Assembly: GCA_019055375.1 (NCBI GenBank)
Contig: JAHQIW010006393.1
Location: forward strand, 1 to 64,000
DNA from: Parelaphostrongylus tenuis
Lineage: Eukaryota; Nematoda; Chromadorea; Rhabditida; Metastrongylidae
Direction of reading: 5' to 3'
DNA: 64,000 bases
Positions 19,688 through 29,849 of this stretch are shown piece after piece. Position 1 is the first letter of the stretch; each line of letters starts with the position of its first letter. The notes beneath the pieces are model-generated. The model was not told the DNA's origin and ran no database searches. It worked only from the letters and a program-made list of their open reading frames with translations. A program made the translations under genes and the position numbers.

Positions 19688-22085
19688 GTTTATATGAAAC
19701 TTCATAACACTGCGAAAAATGCAATGAAAATACTAGAAATTTCGAGTATCACGTATCACAATAAGTTATCTATTAGAAATCCTTTCAAGCTAATTTGAAT
19801 CTTGAAAACTTCATGATTTGGATTACTCGATAGTGTTGGCTCTAGTTTTTCTGCGGTAATAAGTGATATATTTTCCCTACACGGCCTGCTGTGTAGATGC
19901 CAGAATTTCTTACATTTTAGTTGTTTCCTCGCACTTGTCTTCCGCAGCTGTTTTCAAACATTCCGCATGTTGTTTAAAATGCTGCTTGAGGATCCGTTTT
20001 CTTTATGAATGTCGCAGAATGGTAGTCGAGTTGAATCTTCCTGGATACGCAGTGATGACCGAGCCAAGCTGTTCGTCCACATGTGAAAAGTAAAGAGCGG
20101 GTGGGTCATCAGCTTGCTTCCTGATATACTGGCATCCCGACAGAAAGAAGAGCACAGCTAGGACCTCGGCGGCGCAGTGTGTAATATGTGAACCTACGAG
20201 AACGGTAATCACACGTTCGGACCCATGTCCATTAGGTTTCAAGTTTTCTTTATATCGCAGCGTTTTAGTAGGAGTTAATCAACCACAACAACATTATTTG
20301 TGTAAAAGTGTTTTTATAATGTCACTGTTGAAGTTACTTATGATGTATTTACTGATGTTCATTTTGATATTTATTTTAATAATAGTGCTAAACGCATATA
20401 TGATTCAAAAGGTAGATTGTACGTAATGTCATATTCTGCATAAGAATCACGGGAATAGTATCCAGTTTGGGGCTTATTTGAGATCTGAAGCCAGTGTGCT
20501 GAGACTACATTTTTCAAATCAGTCAAGCTGGAACTATGCGATCAAAAGGTATGTGTAACCAGGCAGAATTACGTTGGGGAGCGGTTCACTTAGCGTTAAG
20601 CTATACTTAAACTTTCAATCACTTTCTGAAAAGTTTTTTTTCAGTAATTCTGAGCTCCCTTTTAACTAACATTTATCTTCACGAAGCTTACCATATATTG
20701 AAGAGTTGTGAAAATGGATGCTTGTTGTCCTGAGATATTAAAGCCATGTATTCTCATGATGTGATTGTGAACGTTGTTTACTGCGTTTTCTTATATTTGT
20801 TTTAAGATTCACAAGAGATGAAATGAAAAGTATAAGTTTAACCTGTGTTCTCTTAACAGTCACAAGAGACATCTAATTATATCAGAGACATTTTAATGAA
20901 GTTATTAAAGTCACTAGATGGCAGAAATTCGCTATAGCGTTCGAAACAATTTTGCTCGAAGTGCTTTTTATCTGAGTAAAATGAGTTTTGTTGCTAAAAA
21001 TGAATCGAGAGAATTTTATGAGATGAAATTGGCCTTCCGGAATCGGATTTCTCCTCTTCGTTTCTTCTTTCTTCAACACTTGGTTCGATCTAAATAGTAT
21101 GGGTCAAGGACATAACACATGCGGATAGATGTGAACAACGCCCTTGTCACTGTCCTAGTCAGGTCATTTGCTCTTACGTGTATGTCAGCTATGAGCAACT
21201 TTCTCTTTAGTAGTCATTCTGACTGTTCATTGAACGGTTGTCACGTTCCATCATGTGTCAATTTTTGAATAGCCAACATGAAGTAACATTGAAGGACCAC
21301 GATAGACTTCTGTCAACATCAGCTCTAGTAAAAATCTAGTCCATTCAAAAAGTGCGTGCAAGCAACACCTAAGATGTTACTTGTGATTTGATCTCATTGT
21401 ATTTATCGCTTCAATTATATAGAATCTTCGAGCAAGCACTGGTATGATTTCTCTTGTTTGATTTCCAAAATCGTGCCCGTTGTTTCCATTATTCTGTAAC
21501 GAATAAAAAATCGTAAACTACTGAAGCTTAGGAAATCAGATACTATGACAAAACATATTTGTTTTGTTTTGTGAAGAAAACTTCAAAATTTCCTTCACCA
21601 CGCTAATAAATTAGCAAATTGGAAAATTAGGGTTATGCTCATGTTTTATAGGTTTTCTTGCTAAATACCCTCTTTTCATCAGTGAAAAAAAAATCGAAAA
21701 AAGTGTAGAAAAATTTATAAAGGATGCGAACCGTTTTACAACTTACTGCGCGGATTCTAGCACTTCTAACATTCGATTCGTTTATTAGCATTCATCTTCC
21801 GCAAAGGTCTCCGAACAGTTCACCTGTTGCTTGAACTGCTACTTCAAGATTTTGCCTCCTTCATGAAAGCCATAGAATTCATATTCAGTTCCTAAAAATT
21901 AAAATTTTGCTAGATTTTTGTACTGTGGGAAGAAATAATTTCTCACAGCTAAAACATCGAGTTTCAATTCCATAAGTTTACTTGATAAAATCATTTTCGG
22001 GTCACATTCATTCCTTGTGCCTTTCTTATTGGTCATTTTTGCGAATGCCGCAGTCGTACAGTATGTCACATCAGATCAGGTCAGG

Positions 22086-23289
22086 ATGTCTCAACAGAAG
22101 CGAGTGAAGACTGCAATCAAAAGTGTTGAAGAATTTCCAGATCTCAAAATAATCAGTAAAAAGGTTGTTCTTAACAAAATTTGGACCTGAAAATTTGGCT
22201 TTCCAACTTTCTATAGTGCAGATATTCCACGACAATCGCGGTTACTTCGTAGAAACCTATAACGAAGCCGAGTGGTCTGAGGAACTTAACTTCAGAAAAG
22301 ACTTCAAACAAGTAATATTCTTTGTAATGCATACAACAACCCATAATGTAACATTGGAATGCAGGACAACCACTCATTTTCGTTTCATGGAGTACTAAGA
22401 GGTCTTCACTCACAACCAGGCATGGGAAAACTTGTATCGGTGGTGAGTTATTTCTATCTTTTCTCAGTTAAAAGCATGGATTAGTTAAAGTATGCAAAAA
22501 TTAGTCTTGGTACCAATCACAGCAAACGTGATTAAAGATTTCCGGCGAGATTTTTGACGTAGCCGTAGATATTCGGCCCGAAAGTGCTACGTATGGACAA
22601 TGGCATAGTGTCATTCTCAATGAAATGAATGGCGACTCCCTTTGGATACCTGATGGTTTCGCCCATGGATTCCAGGTAAGGAGATTTTTGAAATAAAGAG
22701 TTAAGTGTGGTCCATTTGCGAAGTTCAAATAGTCTTCAAATTTTTTAAGTTTGATTCACAAAAGCAAAACTCACTTTTATCTAACCGGTCTTAGCGGTGG
22801 TATGATATTAATGCATATCCAATGACGCTGAGTGATAATGTAGAGCTTTGCACGTTAGGCAGGAATCGACCTCGCATCTCACCCTTTCCCACGCGTGTGC
22901 TGTCCCAGTCTCACTAGCGATGCTCTTGTTCTGTCATTACTCTTTCTGCGATACGAGACATCGATCTGTCAACGATTTAGCCTGTCAAACACATATCAGC
23001 ATTTAACTCAGTTGTACTGACACATATCCCTGAGCGATGCGCCATGCATTCGTTTTCAATTCTCAACTTCGTTTGAGGTGATTGAATGGATATCTGGCGT
23101 TAACAATGACTCGCGCTGGCCTACTGCTGCATCGAGTCAGTCTGCCTATCCTCCCAGACAAGTCTGCGAGCAGTTTAGAACAAATTTACCGACCTCGGAG
23201 AGATAGATGGCTTGACGAGTCATGAGCTCGACGTTGAACAGCGACCTTGCGTGCTGCGTGTAGCACCTCTAACCACGGCGCCACATGGG

Positions 23290-23327
<38 letters not shown>

Positions 23328-23696
23328 TATACGTATGTATACATATATATGCATACACGTGTATATGTATATAAATGTATGTATATATGTAAGTACATGT
23401 ATACATGTACATTTATATATCCATATAAGTTTTTTATTTTAGGCACTTTATTGGTTCGTCTTCACAGTTTTTTCCACTGTGCTAATCCCAGTGCTTTTAG
23501 CATTCAATTCGTCTTTTTGCTTTCTTTAACGTCCTAGAACACCAATACTGGTTGACCGAGTCTCCTTGCAATCTCGAGGATAGCCTTGCAGTGGCGTTCT
23601 ATAAGGCGTTGTTGCTGCCGAAGAGAATTTCGGGGGTGGAGCTCAGCTCCACGCGCGCCGCGATGAGCATCACAACCACTCGCATGTCGCCCCCAT

Positions 23697-23740
<44 letters not shown>

Positions 23741-25175
23741 TATATGCACAGATATGTGCGCATGTATATATATATATATATAATCAATTAGAATTATATT
23801 CTAGCTCACCACTTTCAGGGTGGTGTGACGTTAGAAATACTAAGTTAAGGAAAAAGTTCCTCAACATTCGCGAAGAATTTGGATTTTCTGTATGTTTCAC
23901 ACAGTGGTGATTATTATAAATTCATTAAAAAAAGTCAAGAACGTTTCATAAAAACGCCAGCGCAACGCTATTTATAATTCACTAAATTTTGGTTTACTTT
24001 TCGGGTAACAGAAGGTCAAACTCCGCCATCAGTTGCATGTCGAAATCCGTTTGGCATAAAGGTCATGATCTGCTTTTGGTGACATTTTGAAGGTGTCTTG
24101 CATTTCGAACTTGTGCCGAATGGTCGCACCATCAATGGCGAACTCTTCTGCGAGTAGCTGGATCGAGTTTACGATGAGTTGAAAGAAATGTACCTGACGT
24201 TGATTCGTCAAAGCGAGACAATGCTATCACCTTAAACCACAAAGAAGACTAAGGAGAAGTTCGATGAACTGGAAGGATTCGAGGTATTGTCACACCCAGC
24301 TTGGAGTCCAGAAGCTACGCCGTCCCATTATGGTCTTTTACGCTCAATTGAACATCTCCTTTGTGGCCACCGGTTCGAGACATTTGATCAAGTTGAAAAG
24401 GCATGTCAGAAGCTTTTTGATTCAAATCCAAGAGAATGGTATTTCGAGCCGGTCCGGAAGCTTACAGATCGTTAGCAGGAGATCGTGGATAATGATGGTT
24501 TTTATTTTGAAGAATAATTAATGTTATTTTTGATTAAATTTATGAGTAAACGCTGAATGCTCAGCTAGTGTTAAGGAACTTCTTTTTTCATTCAATACAT
24601 GTCGAATGTCTTAACTCTAACAAGAAGAGTTAATATGAAGCTGGACGCAGCGGTGTATCAAAATCGAAACTACTAAGGAAACTTGACGGAAGATTGTATT
24701 TGGTTGATTTTATTCACTAGCTGTCATTTTGAAGAACCTCCTAACGTTTACATCTTCAATTATCCGCAGACTATCAACGTCGAAAATAATTAGCTACCCC
24801 TACCAATACTTTATTCTTATTCATTATTCTTAGTATTCTCGCTTCCCGATCCTTTATCAGAATAGCTTTCATTTCTTATATTCCATTACTTGGGAGCTTT
24901 GTCGATTGTTGTATTCTAGTGTCTATCAAAAACTGGAGCACATGTCACCTATAAATGTACTGCAATTTACAATCCGGAAACAGAATTTGGTGAGGGGATT
25001 GTTTTACTCGTGAGGGTTTTTCAAAGTTGAAATCATTAGCATTTCAGGAATTGACCCACTTGACAAAGACATTGCTATCAAATGGCCGATAATTGATGGA
25101 ATGATTCTAAGTGAAAGAGACAAAAATCACAAAAGTTTCTCTGAACATTTTTCAAACCATGCACCTCCCTTTTGA
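22086..25175 (+). CDS. rml-3: dTDP-4-dehydrorhamnose 3,5-epimerase (RmlC family)
   Basis: The enzyme epimerises C3 and C5 of dTDP-4-keto-6-deoxyglucose, the third step of dTDP-L-rhamnose synthesis, in the cytosol. Six exons in consistent phase (22086-22163, 22222-22311, 22365-22442, 22538-22675, 24920-24989, 25048-25175) give 193 residues, about the usual length. Landmarks: [32 protein letters not shown] with the catalytic His at about 71; [35 protein letters not shown] with the catalytic Tyr at about 139; [14 protein letters not shown] with the Asp region at about 154-159. All key residues are present. Start: first ATG after a likely spliced-leader acceptor. Intron 4 (2.2 kb) holds SINEs, AT microsatellites and a mariner relic. 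Symbol by analogy with the C. elegans rhamnose pathway. Confidence 0.92.
22780..22925 (-). mobile_element. tRNA-like SINE, family B, reverse copy
   Basis: Contains the family tail block CTTAGCGGTGGTATGATAT and a B box complement GCAGGAATCGACCTCGC, then a TTTCCCACGCGTGTGCTGTC stretch matching the reverse of the better copy at 58617-58800. Lies in intron 4 of the epimerase gene. Confidence 0.5.
23015..23288 (-). mobile_element. tRNA-derived SINE, family A, copy 6 (reverse)
   Basis: Reverse copy with GCGCCATGCATTCGTTTTC, CTATCCTCCCAGACAAGTC, a diverged B box complement near GACGTTGAACAGCGACC and the A box complement CTCTAACCACGGCGCCAC. Its tRNA-like end abuts the AT microsatellite at 23292. Confidence 0.72.
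23292..23425. repeat. AT/GTAT microsatellite
   Basis: Starts as pure (AT)n of about 32 bp, then degenerates into TA-rich units with ATACGTATGT and CATGTATACATGTAC. The pure tract touches the end of the SINE at 23015-23288. Confidence 0.85.
23440..23695 (-). mobile_element. tRNA-derived SINE, family D, reverse copy
   Basis: Reverse of the unit at 42686-42905: it contains GTCTCCTTGCAATCTCGAGG, GCGTTCTATAAGGCGTTGTT, CGATGAGCATCACAACCACT and ends at the A box complement with CATGTCGCCCCCATG. It is followed directly by (AT)n at 23700. Confidence 0.6.
23700..23782. repeat. (AT)n microsatellite pair
   Basis: Two near-pure AT tracts (about 23700-23735 and 23764-23782) separated by GCACAGATATGTGCGCATG. 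The first begins directly after the family D SINE. Confidence 0.85.
23839..24597 (+). mobile_element. Mariner-like element with decayed transposase, in epimerase intron 4
   Basis: Imperfect inverted ends (TTAAGGAAAAAGTTCCTCAA on the left; opposite-strand AAAGAAGTTCCTTAACACTA on the right). The 3' half keeps transposase blocks in plus frames: [57 protein letters not shown] and [10 protein letters not shown]. The 5' half of the coding region is not recognisable. Related copies occur at 26145, 45442 and 55095. Confidence 0.72.
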
Positions 25176-25351
25176 TGTTGTCGTTGTTGATTGTTTTTGA
25201 TGAACTCATTGTTAACTATAATATAAAATTGAATCTTAGTTATTCGAATATTATGTAAATTAAGAATGTTCAGTTTAGGAGTTTCAATGTTTTATGGTCA
25301 TTGTCTTTGACAGAAGTACGTTATGGGTAACAGAAATTCCTATAAAACTCA

Positions 25352-27288
25352 ATGGTACTTTGGACGATAATGGATCACAGTAACGAAACTAATGAAGAAA
25401 TCCTTGCCTACGTTGAACGTTGTAAAGTAAGACGACACTAAAAGCGAAACCTATTAACGTTTTGTTATTGATTGGATTCCTTTATTTATTCATTTATTCC
25501 TTTCAACGCGTATTCGGGATTCGAACAAATAGTCAGAAAATCTCAAATGAGGAAAAATAATAAACGACATGACAAATATTATGATCGCATCATTCGTGTC
25601 TGAGTTCATTTTCTTATCTAGTCACTTACTATGTAAGATAGCTTTATCGGTTTCTCCAATGACTTCATTTGGTACTACAAAAAGTGAAAATTACTTTATG
25701 GAATTAAACATTTAGTGGAAAATTTTGCTAGCGAAACGAATGTTAAATCTGTTAATTTGATTTTGAACATTGTTCTATACGCAGATTTTTCATCATGATG
25801 AATTCCAAGTGGTCGTGAAACTATGGTTCCCAATCGTGATGACTTCTATAATTCTTTCGTTACAAGTGTCCTTTTGTTTAATTGAAACTTGCACAAGAGT
25901 GGTACTCGTGCCAGTCTTAATTAAAGAAAAGTTAAAGAAAAATACAGTTTGTAAAAAATTTTGCATTTTCACTACTCATGCCAAGGTTTAGAGAGAGTCG
26001 GACTTTTGCAATATTTGTAACAAGTATAATAAGATAATGATCATAACTTACTACCAATTATAATATTGTTCATTATCACTGTTTTGGCTTTGAAATTGCG
26101 TTCAAAATACGTAAACTGTACCTATATTGATTGTTCCTTCCAATGACTAGGTTGAGGAAAAAGTGCCTCGACACTTGCGAAGAATTCAATTTTTATGTTT
26201 GTTTCACATAGTATCGGTTGTTCTAAATTCATGGGAATGTTTCAGTAATATTCCCATAGGAAACTACAACGACTGAAGGAAAATAACCCGACAATGATTT
26301 GTCGAAAGTGCATGCTGTTCCAGCAAGACAATGCCAAACCTCACCCCGCTAAGAAGACGAAAGAAAAGTTTGATGAATTGTGGGAAGTCGAAGTCTTGTC
26401 GTTTACAGCCTACAGTCTGGATACTGTGCCGTCCGAATATGGTCTTTTCCGCTTGATGGAACATTTACTGCGTGGACGCCGATTGGAGAAATTTAATCAC
26501 GTTGACGAAGCATGTCAGGAATTTTTTAAATTCAAAGCCCAAGGAACGGCCTCATCCGCGTAGATCCGTAAGCTTGCAGATCGCTGGCAGTAGGTCGTGG
26601 ATAATGATGGTTTATTTTGAGGAATAATTATTTAATTGAATTTATGTATGAACTTTAAAATTTACGGTTGTTGAGGAGCTTTTATCTTCACCCTAATATT
26701 TTGGCAAGCAGTGGAGGGGATTGAAATTTACAAATCGAGTCTACACTGCGGAAATTAACGGAATTTAAATGTTATTCCATTGTTATCAGCTTTTTATATT
26801 TCGATAGATTTCCATAGTAAAGCCGGAATTACATAAAGACAGGGAAGCTTTCTACTCCTCATCAACTGTTCTTTTATGGATTATGAACAAGGGCCAGAAT
26901 TTTGTTGTACACCCAACACAGTCACCATGATTTTCTCTTTTCATCTGATAACTTTCAATCGTTGTATTGTTTTACATCTACTCTATACAATGTCTCCATT
27001 TCATTTCTGCTATATTATTAAAACTACGATTACCTCAAAATGCTATTTTCGATATTCCAAAGATCAGTGACGATTGGCGTCAAAATCAAGTGTTAATATT
27101 GCTTTTTGACTTGCAAAGTGCAGGCTACACTGTCCAATAAAAACCAATTTTTAACAACAGGCGAGCATAATCATCAACAACTGCTCCGCATGGAAGGGTA
27201 TCGCCAAATGAGTTTCTTCATTCCAGCTGTTTTCCGCCGAAGGAGATTCGACTCGATCGACAACGAAGACGAAAACTTCTACGAGTAA
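25352..27288 (+). CDS. Small single-pass membrane protein, unknown function
   Basis: Not recognised. Three exons in phase 0: 25370-25426 (or from an in-frame ATG at 25352), 25785-25865 and 27124-27288, predicting 100 or 106 residues. Exon 1 reads MDHSNETNEEILAYVERCK; exon 2 holds one hydrophobic segment (VVVKLWFPIVMTSIILSLQ, about residues 27-46). Exon 3 is a hydrophilic tail with an RRRRF cluster and an acidic end (NEDENFYE). The gene starts about 180 bp after the epimerase stop; a TGGGTAACAG acceptor at about 25333 could take an SL2-type leader, so it may be the second gene of an operon. Intron 2 holds a mariner relic. An additional exon inside intron 2 cannot be excluded. Confidence 0.6.
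26145..26697 (+). mobile_element. Mariner-like element, decayed
   Basis: Left end GGTTGAGGAAAAAGTGCCTC; right end on the opposite strand contains AAAAGCTCCTCAACAACCG. The C-terminal part of the transposase is visible: LFQQDNAKPHPAKKTKEKF, GLFRLMEHLLRGRRLEKFN, EACQEFFKFKAQ and VDNDGLF-like remains. Frameshifts and loss of the N-terminal half make it dead. In intron 2 of the small membrane-protein gene. Confidence 0.75.
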
Positions 27289-27790
27289 GAACAACTGTGG
27301 ACAATTGATTCGAATCATCGGCTTTGAAAAAGGCGAAGAGATCAAAATGTTAGCCAAATAAAGTTTGGCTGTTAACTACGCGGCAGTAGCTAAGCATGAA
27401 AAAAAAACTTTTTGATTGGTAAAGCCGAGGTTAGGGGAAGTCGGTTTTTTATAACATCGCTGCGCTGTTAGATTGGCTAACATTGATGCGTAAGCCCACC
27501 TGGTGTTGCAATCCATCAAGCGCTGTGTATGGATATTCTTCGCACTTCGGTGACTAACTATCTGTTTCGCGGAATTTTTCACTGCAGCGCTTCTCTAGCG
27601 GCTATCTAGCCGGTTAGATGCAACCAAATATTTCCATAGGCGCAGATTAATGCGAATCTAATCGAATAAATTTAACCTTGTATTCATCACATTGCTTTAT
27701 ATTTCGGATAAAAAATAGACATGAAGTGTGTTGACAACACATCCGGAAACCAAAAAAAGTTCTGAATTGAAATCAACACGAGCAGACGTG

Positions 27791-27959
27791 ATGTCGTTCT
27801 CGCACCGAAGGCAAACTAGTTGGTGCGCTGCTATCAAGTCGAGCGCTCTTCGGCCTTCGAATAGGGCCCGATATCGCGAACAGGAATTTCGTTCGAGGGA
27901 TTAGAGGCTTGAGTCGAGGCCGTCGTTGACCACCCGTCTACCCATTCACCCGCCCACAT
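27791..27959. other. GC-rich island with short overlapping frames on both strands
   Basis: Compositionally distinct from its AT-rich surroundings. The plus strand has a 37-codon frame from ATG 27791 (MSFSHRRQTSWCAAIKSSA) and the minus strand a 41-codon frame from 27959 (MWAGEWVDGWSTTASTQASN). Neither resembles a known family or has clear splice partners. It could be a promoter or first-exon region for a neighbouring gene. Confidence 0.3.
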
Positions 27960-28634
27960 TGACAACTTAACGCTGGCTCAGTTGAGTTTTACTCTGCTGT
28001 AATTTTTTCATTCGCATACTTGTTGATTCGGATAAAATCTGTGATATTGATCTTGGCCTTAATCGTGAAGTTTGGGTTGAAGTTTTTACCCTCTATTTTA
28101 GAACATCATTCAATATGTACCACTATTCGCACCCTCATACATTTTTTTCAGCCTAACTATTTTATATATGTGCGAGTTTTTCAAAATTAAGAGAACATAA
28201 TACGAATACAAATAGATATTTTGGCTGAAACTTTTTACCTCGAGTATGATTTTTTGCAACAAAATATATTTGGTTTATCGCAGTTAGAAACGGTAGAAAA
28301 TATAACAGAAGAGGATGCTCAAGAAACGTGATATAAAGGCGGATAATTTTGGTACACGAGAGGCTTTATTACTGTTTTGTTATTGCCATAGTGACTATCA
28401 TCATGAATATTACTATTGTTGCAGTTATTGTGAATGCTGACACTATTTTATCGATATTCAAACGAATGGTCTTCATGACAAATCGTGCGGAAATCAGTAC
28501 TGTTCACTATTAAACAGTTAGATTGGTGGTTGGACAAGTTTACCCAAGAGTTGTGTGAGATGAATCGAGTTAGGGCGTTCCAGGTCGCCACTGTAGGCCA
28601 TCGCTCCGGTCATTGCCGATCGAGAGATTTGCGA

Positions 28635-28856
28635 TTAGATTTCTTTTTCTATGTCGACGACGATATCTGGAGTTGGACATTCAAATGAATCTGTCAGACT
28701 GTTCGTTAGCCATGGTAAGATGCCTGAGGGGAAAGAGCCGCTGAAATTGTTCATTAAGATCTGAGATTGTCTCATTGTTGCTATTAGTTTTTCTTGATAG
28801 TTATTGTCTCTTCTCAACGATTCTTCTAACGTTCGCTTAATACGACTTCGTTCCAA
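28635..28856 (-). CDS. Candidate terminal exon of an unidentified minus-strand gene
   Basis: Not recognised. The frame reads ERSRIKRTLEESLRRDNNYQ, then EKLIATMRQSQILMNNF, a proline-containing stretch and a terminal SFECPTPDIVVDIEKEI with a TAA. Charge pattern and residue variety look like real coding sequence, starting with a predicted helix or coiled coil. A possible upstream exon (28883-28924, YIETDKSTVISVD, between TTCTTCAG and GTGAGA) lies only 26 bp away, too close for a normal intron, so the 5' boundary is unresolved. The upstream in-frame stop is just before 28874. Confidence 0.4.
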   Translation of the reverse strand: MERSRIKRTLEESLRRDNNYQEKLIATMRQSQILMNNFSGSFPSGILPWLTNSLTDSFECPTPDIVVDIEKEI

Positions 28857-29237
28857 ACTTTTTTTTTGAAATCAGTTCTCACCGTCGACGCTTATCACGG
28901 TGCTCTTATCGGTTTCGATGTAGGCTGAAGAACGCACACTCCTTTCAAATCCATTACTCATTATTACTTCTCGACCTAATTTGTTACACATTTTCATTTT
29001 ATTTATTAATTACCAATACTAGCAATATCAATTATATTATTTCTGACTACTACTATTACTATATTGAAGTGACCGTTTTTTCTAATTTTCTACTGTGTTT
29101 CATTCTCTTTTAGGCGTATATTTATGTTTTCCCTCATCGCAGCTGGCAACTATTGCCGTCTACTTTCAGTTTACTGTAAAAAAATCAATTAAAGAAGCAC
29201 AAAATAGTAAATTGTGTAATACTAGTATGATAAACGA

Positions 29238-29520
29238 TAAAGGGTTAAGCTCTCGGCATTGGTCAATCTCTGGGGGATGCGTCATGCATTCGTTTTCAGT
29301 TTTTAACCTCGTTTGAGGTGACTGCATGCATATTTTGCTTTAACAATAACTCGAGGTGGCTTGGCGATGCATCATGTCAATGCTCTTTGTCCTCCCAGAC
29401 AACTCATACCAATTCACCGACCCCGGAGGGACAAACGGCTTGGTGAGCCATGGACACGAGATCGAACGCGAGATTTTGTCCGGCGAAGAGCACCTATAAC
29501 CAGTACGCTAAATGCACTCA
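29238..29520 (-). mobile_element. tRNA-derived SINE, family A, copy 7 (reverse)
   Basis: Reverse copy: GATAAAGGGTTAAGCTCTCG tail side, GATGCGTCATGCATTCG, TCCTCCCAGACAACTC, B box complement near GAGATCGAACGCGAG, and a decayed A box near CCTATAACCAGTACGC. Confidence 0.7.
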
Positions 29521-29849
29521 ATATTAATATGATACAGATAATAATTTGATTTATGAATGTATTTCATATTAACCTCATTAGCTCATACGATATATTAGCA
29601 ATAATAGAAAACAAGTAACACTATTCCCTATATGATCGTAATTTTGGAAGCCAGCTGGTAGAAACAAATCATTTCCAAAAAACGACTCTTTTCTTTCTTT
29701 TTTTCCGCTAAATTTTTTCCTACTCTTTTCAGACCGTTGATCCTTATTCATTCATGTCTTCTTCAATATTTTTCTTATTTTAGTTATTCATTTAACGTAC
29801 TTACAAGATGCATATGTGATTTTGTTTCATTTAGACGAAGAACAGAATT

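Larger units (their letters stand above)
18449..22085. other. Intergenic region between vav-1 and the epimerase gene
   Basis: AT-rich spacer of about 3.6 kb. It contains a tRNA-like unit at about 18900-18990, a family C SINE-like hairpin at 19555-19687, and otherwise no supported exon. The region just before 22086 has an acceptor-like TTTTTGCGAATGCCGCAG that could accept a spliced leader for the downstream gene. Confidence 0.6.

Noticed and set aside
23212..23787. Frames rich in Ile-Tyr repeats
   Set aside because: They translate AT microsatellites and SINE sequence.
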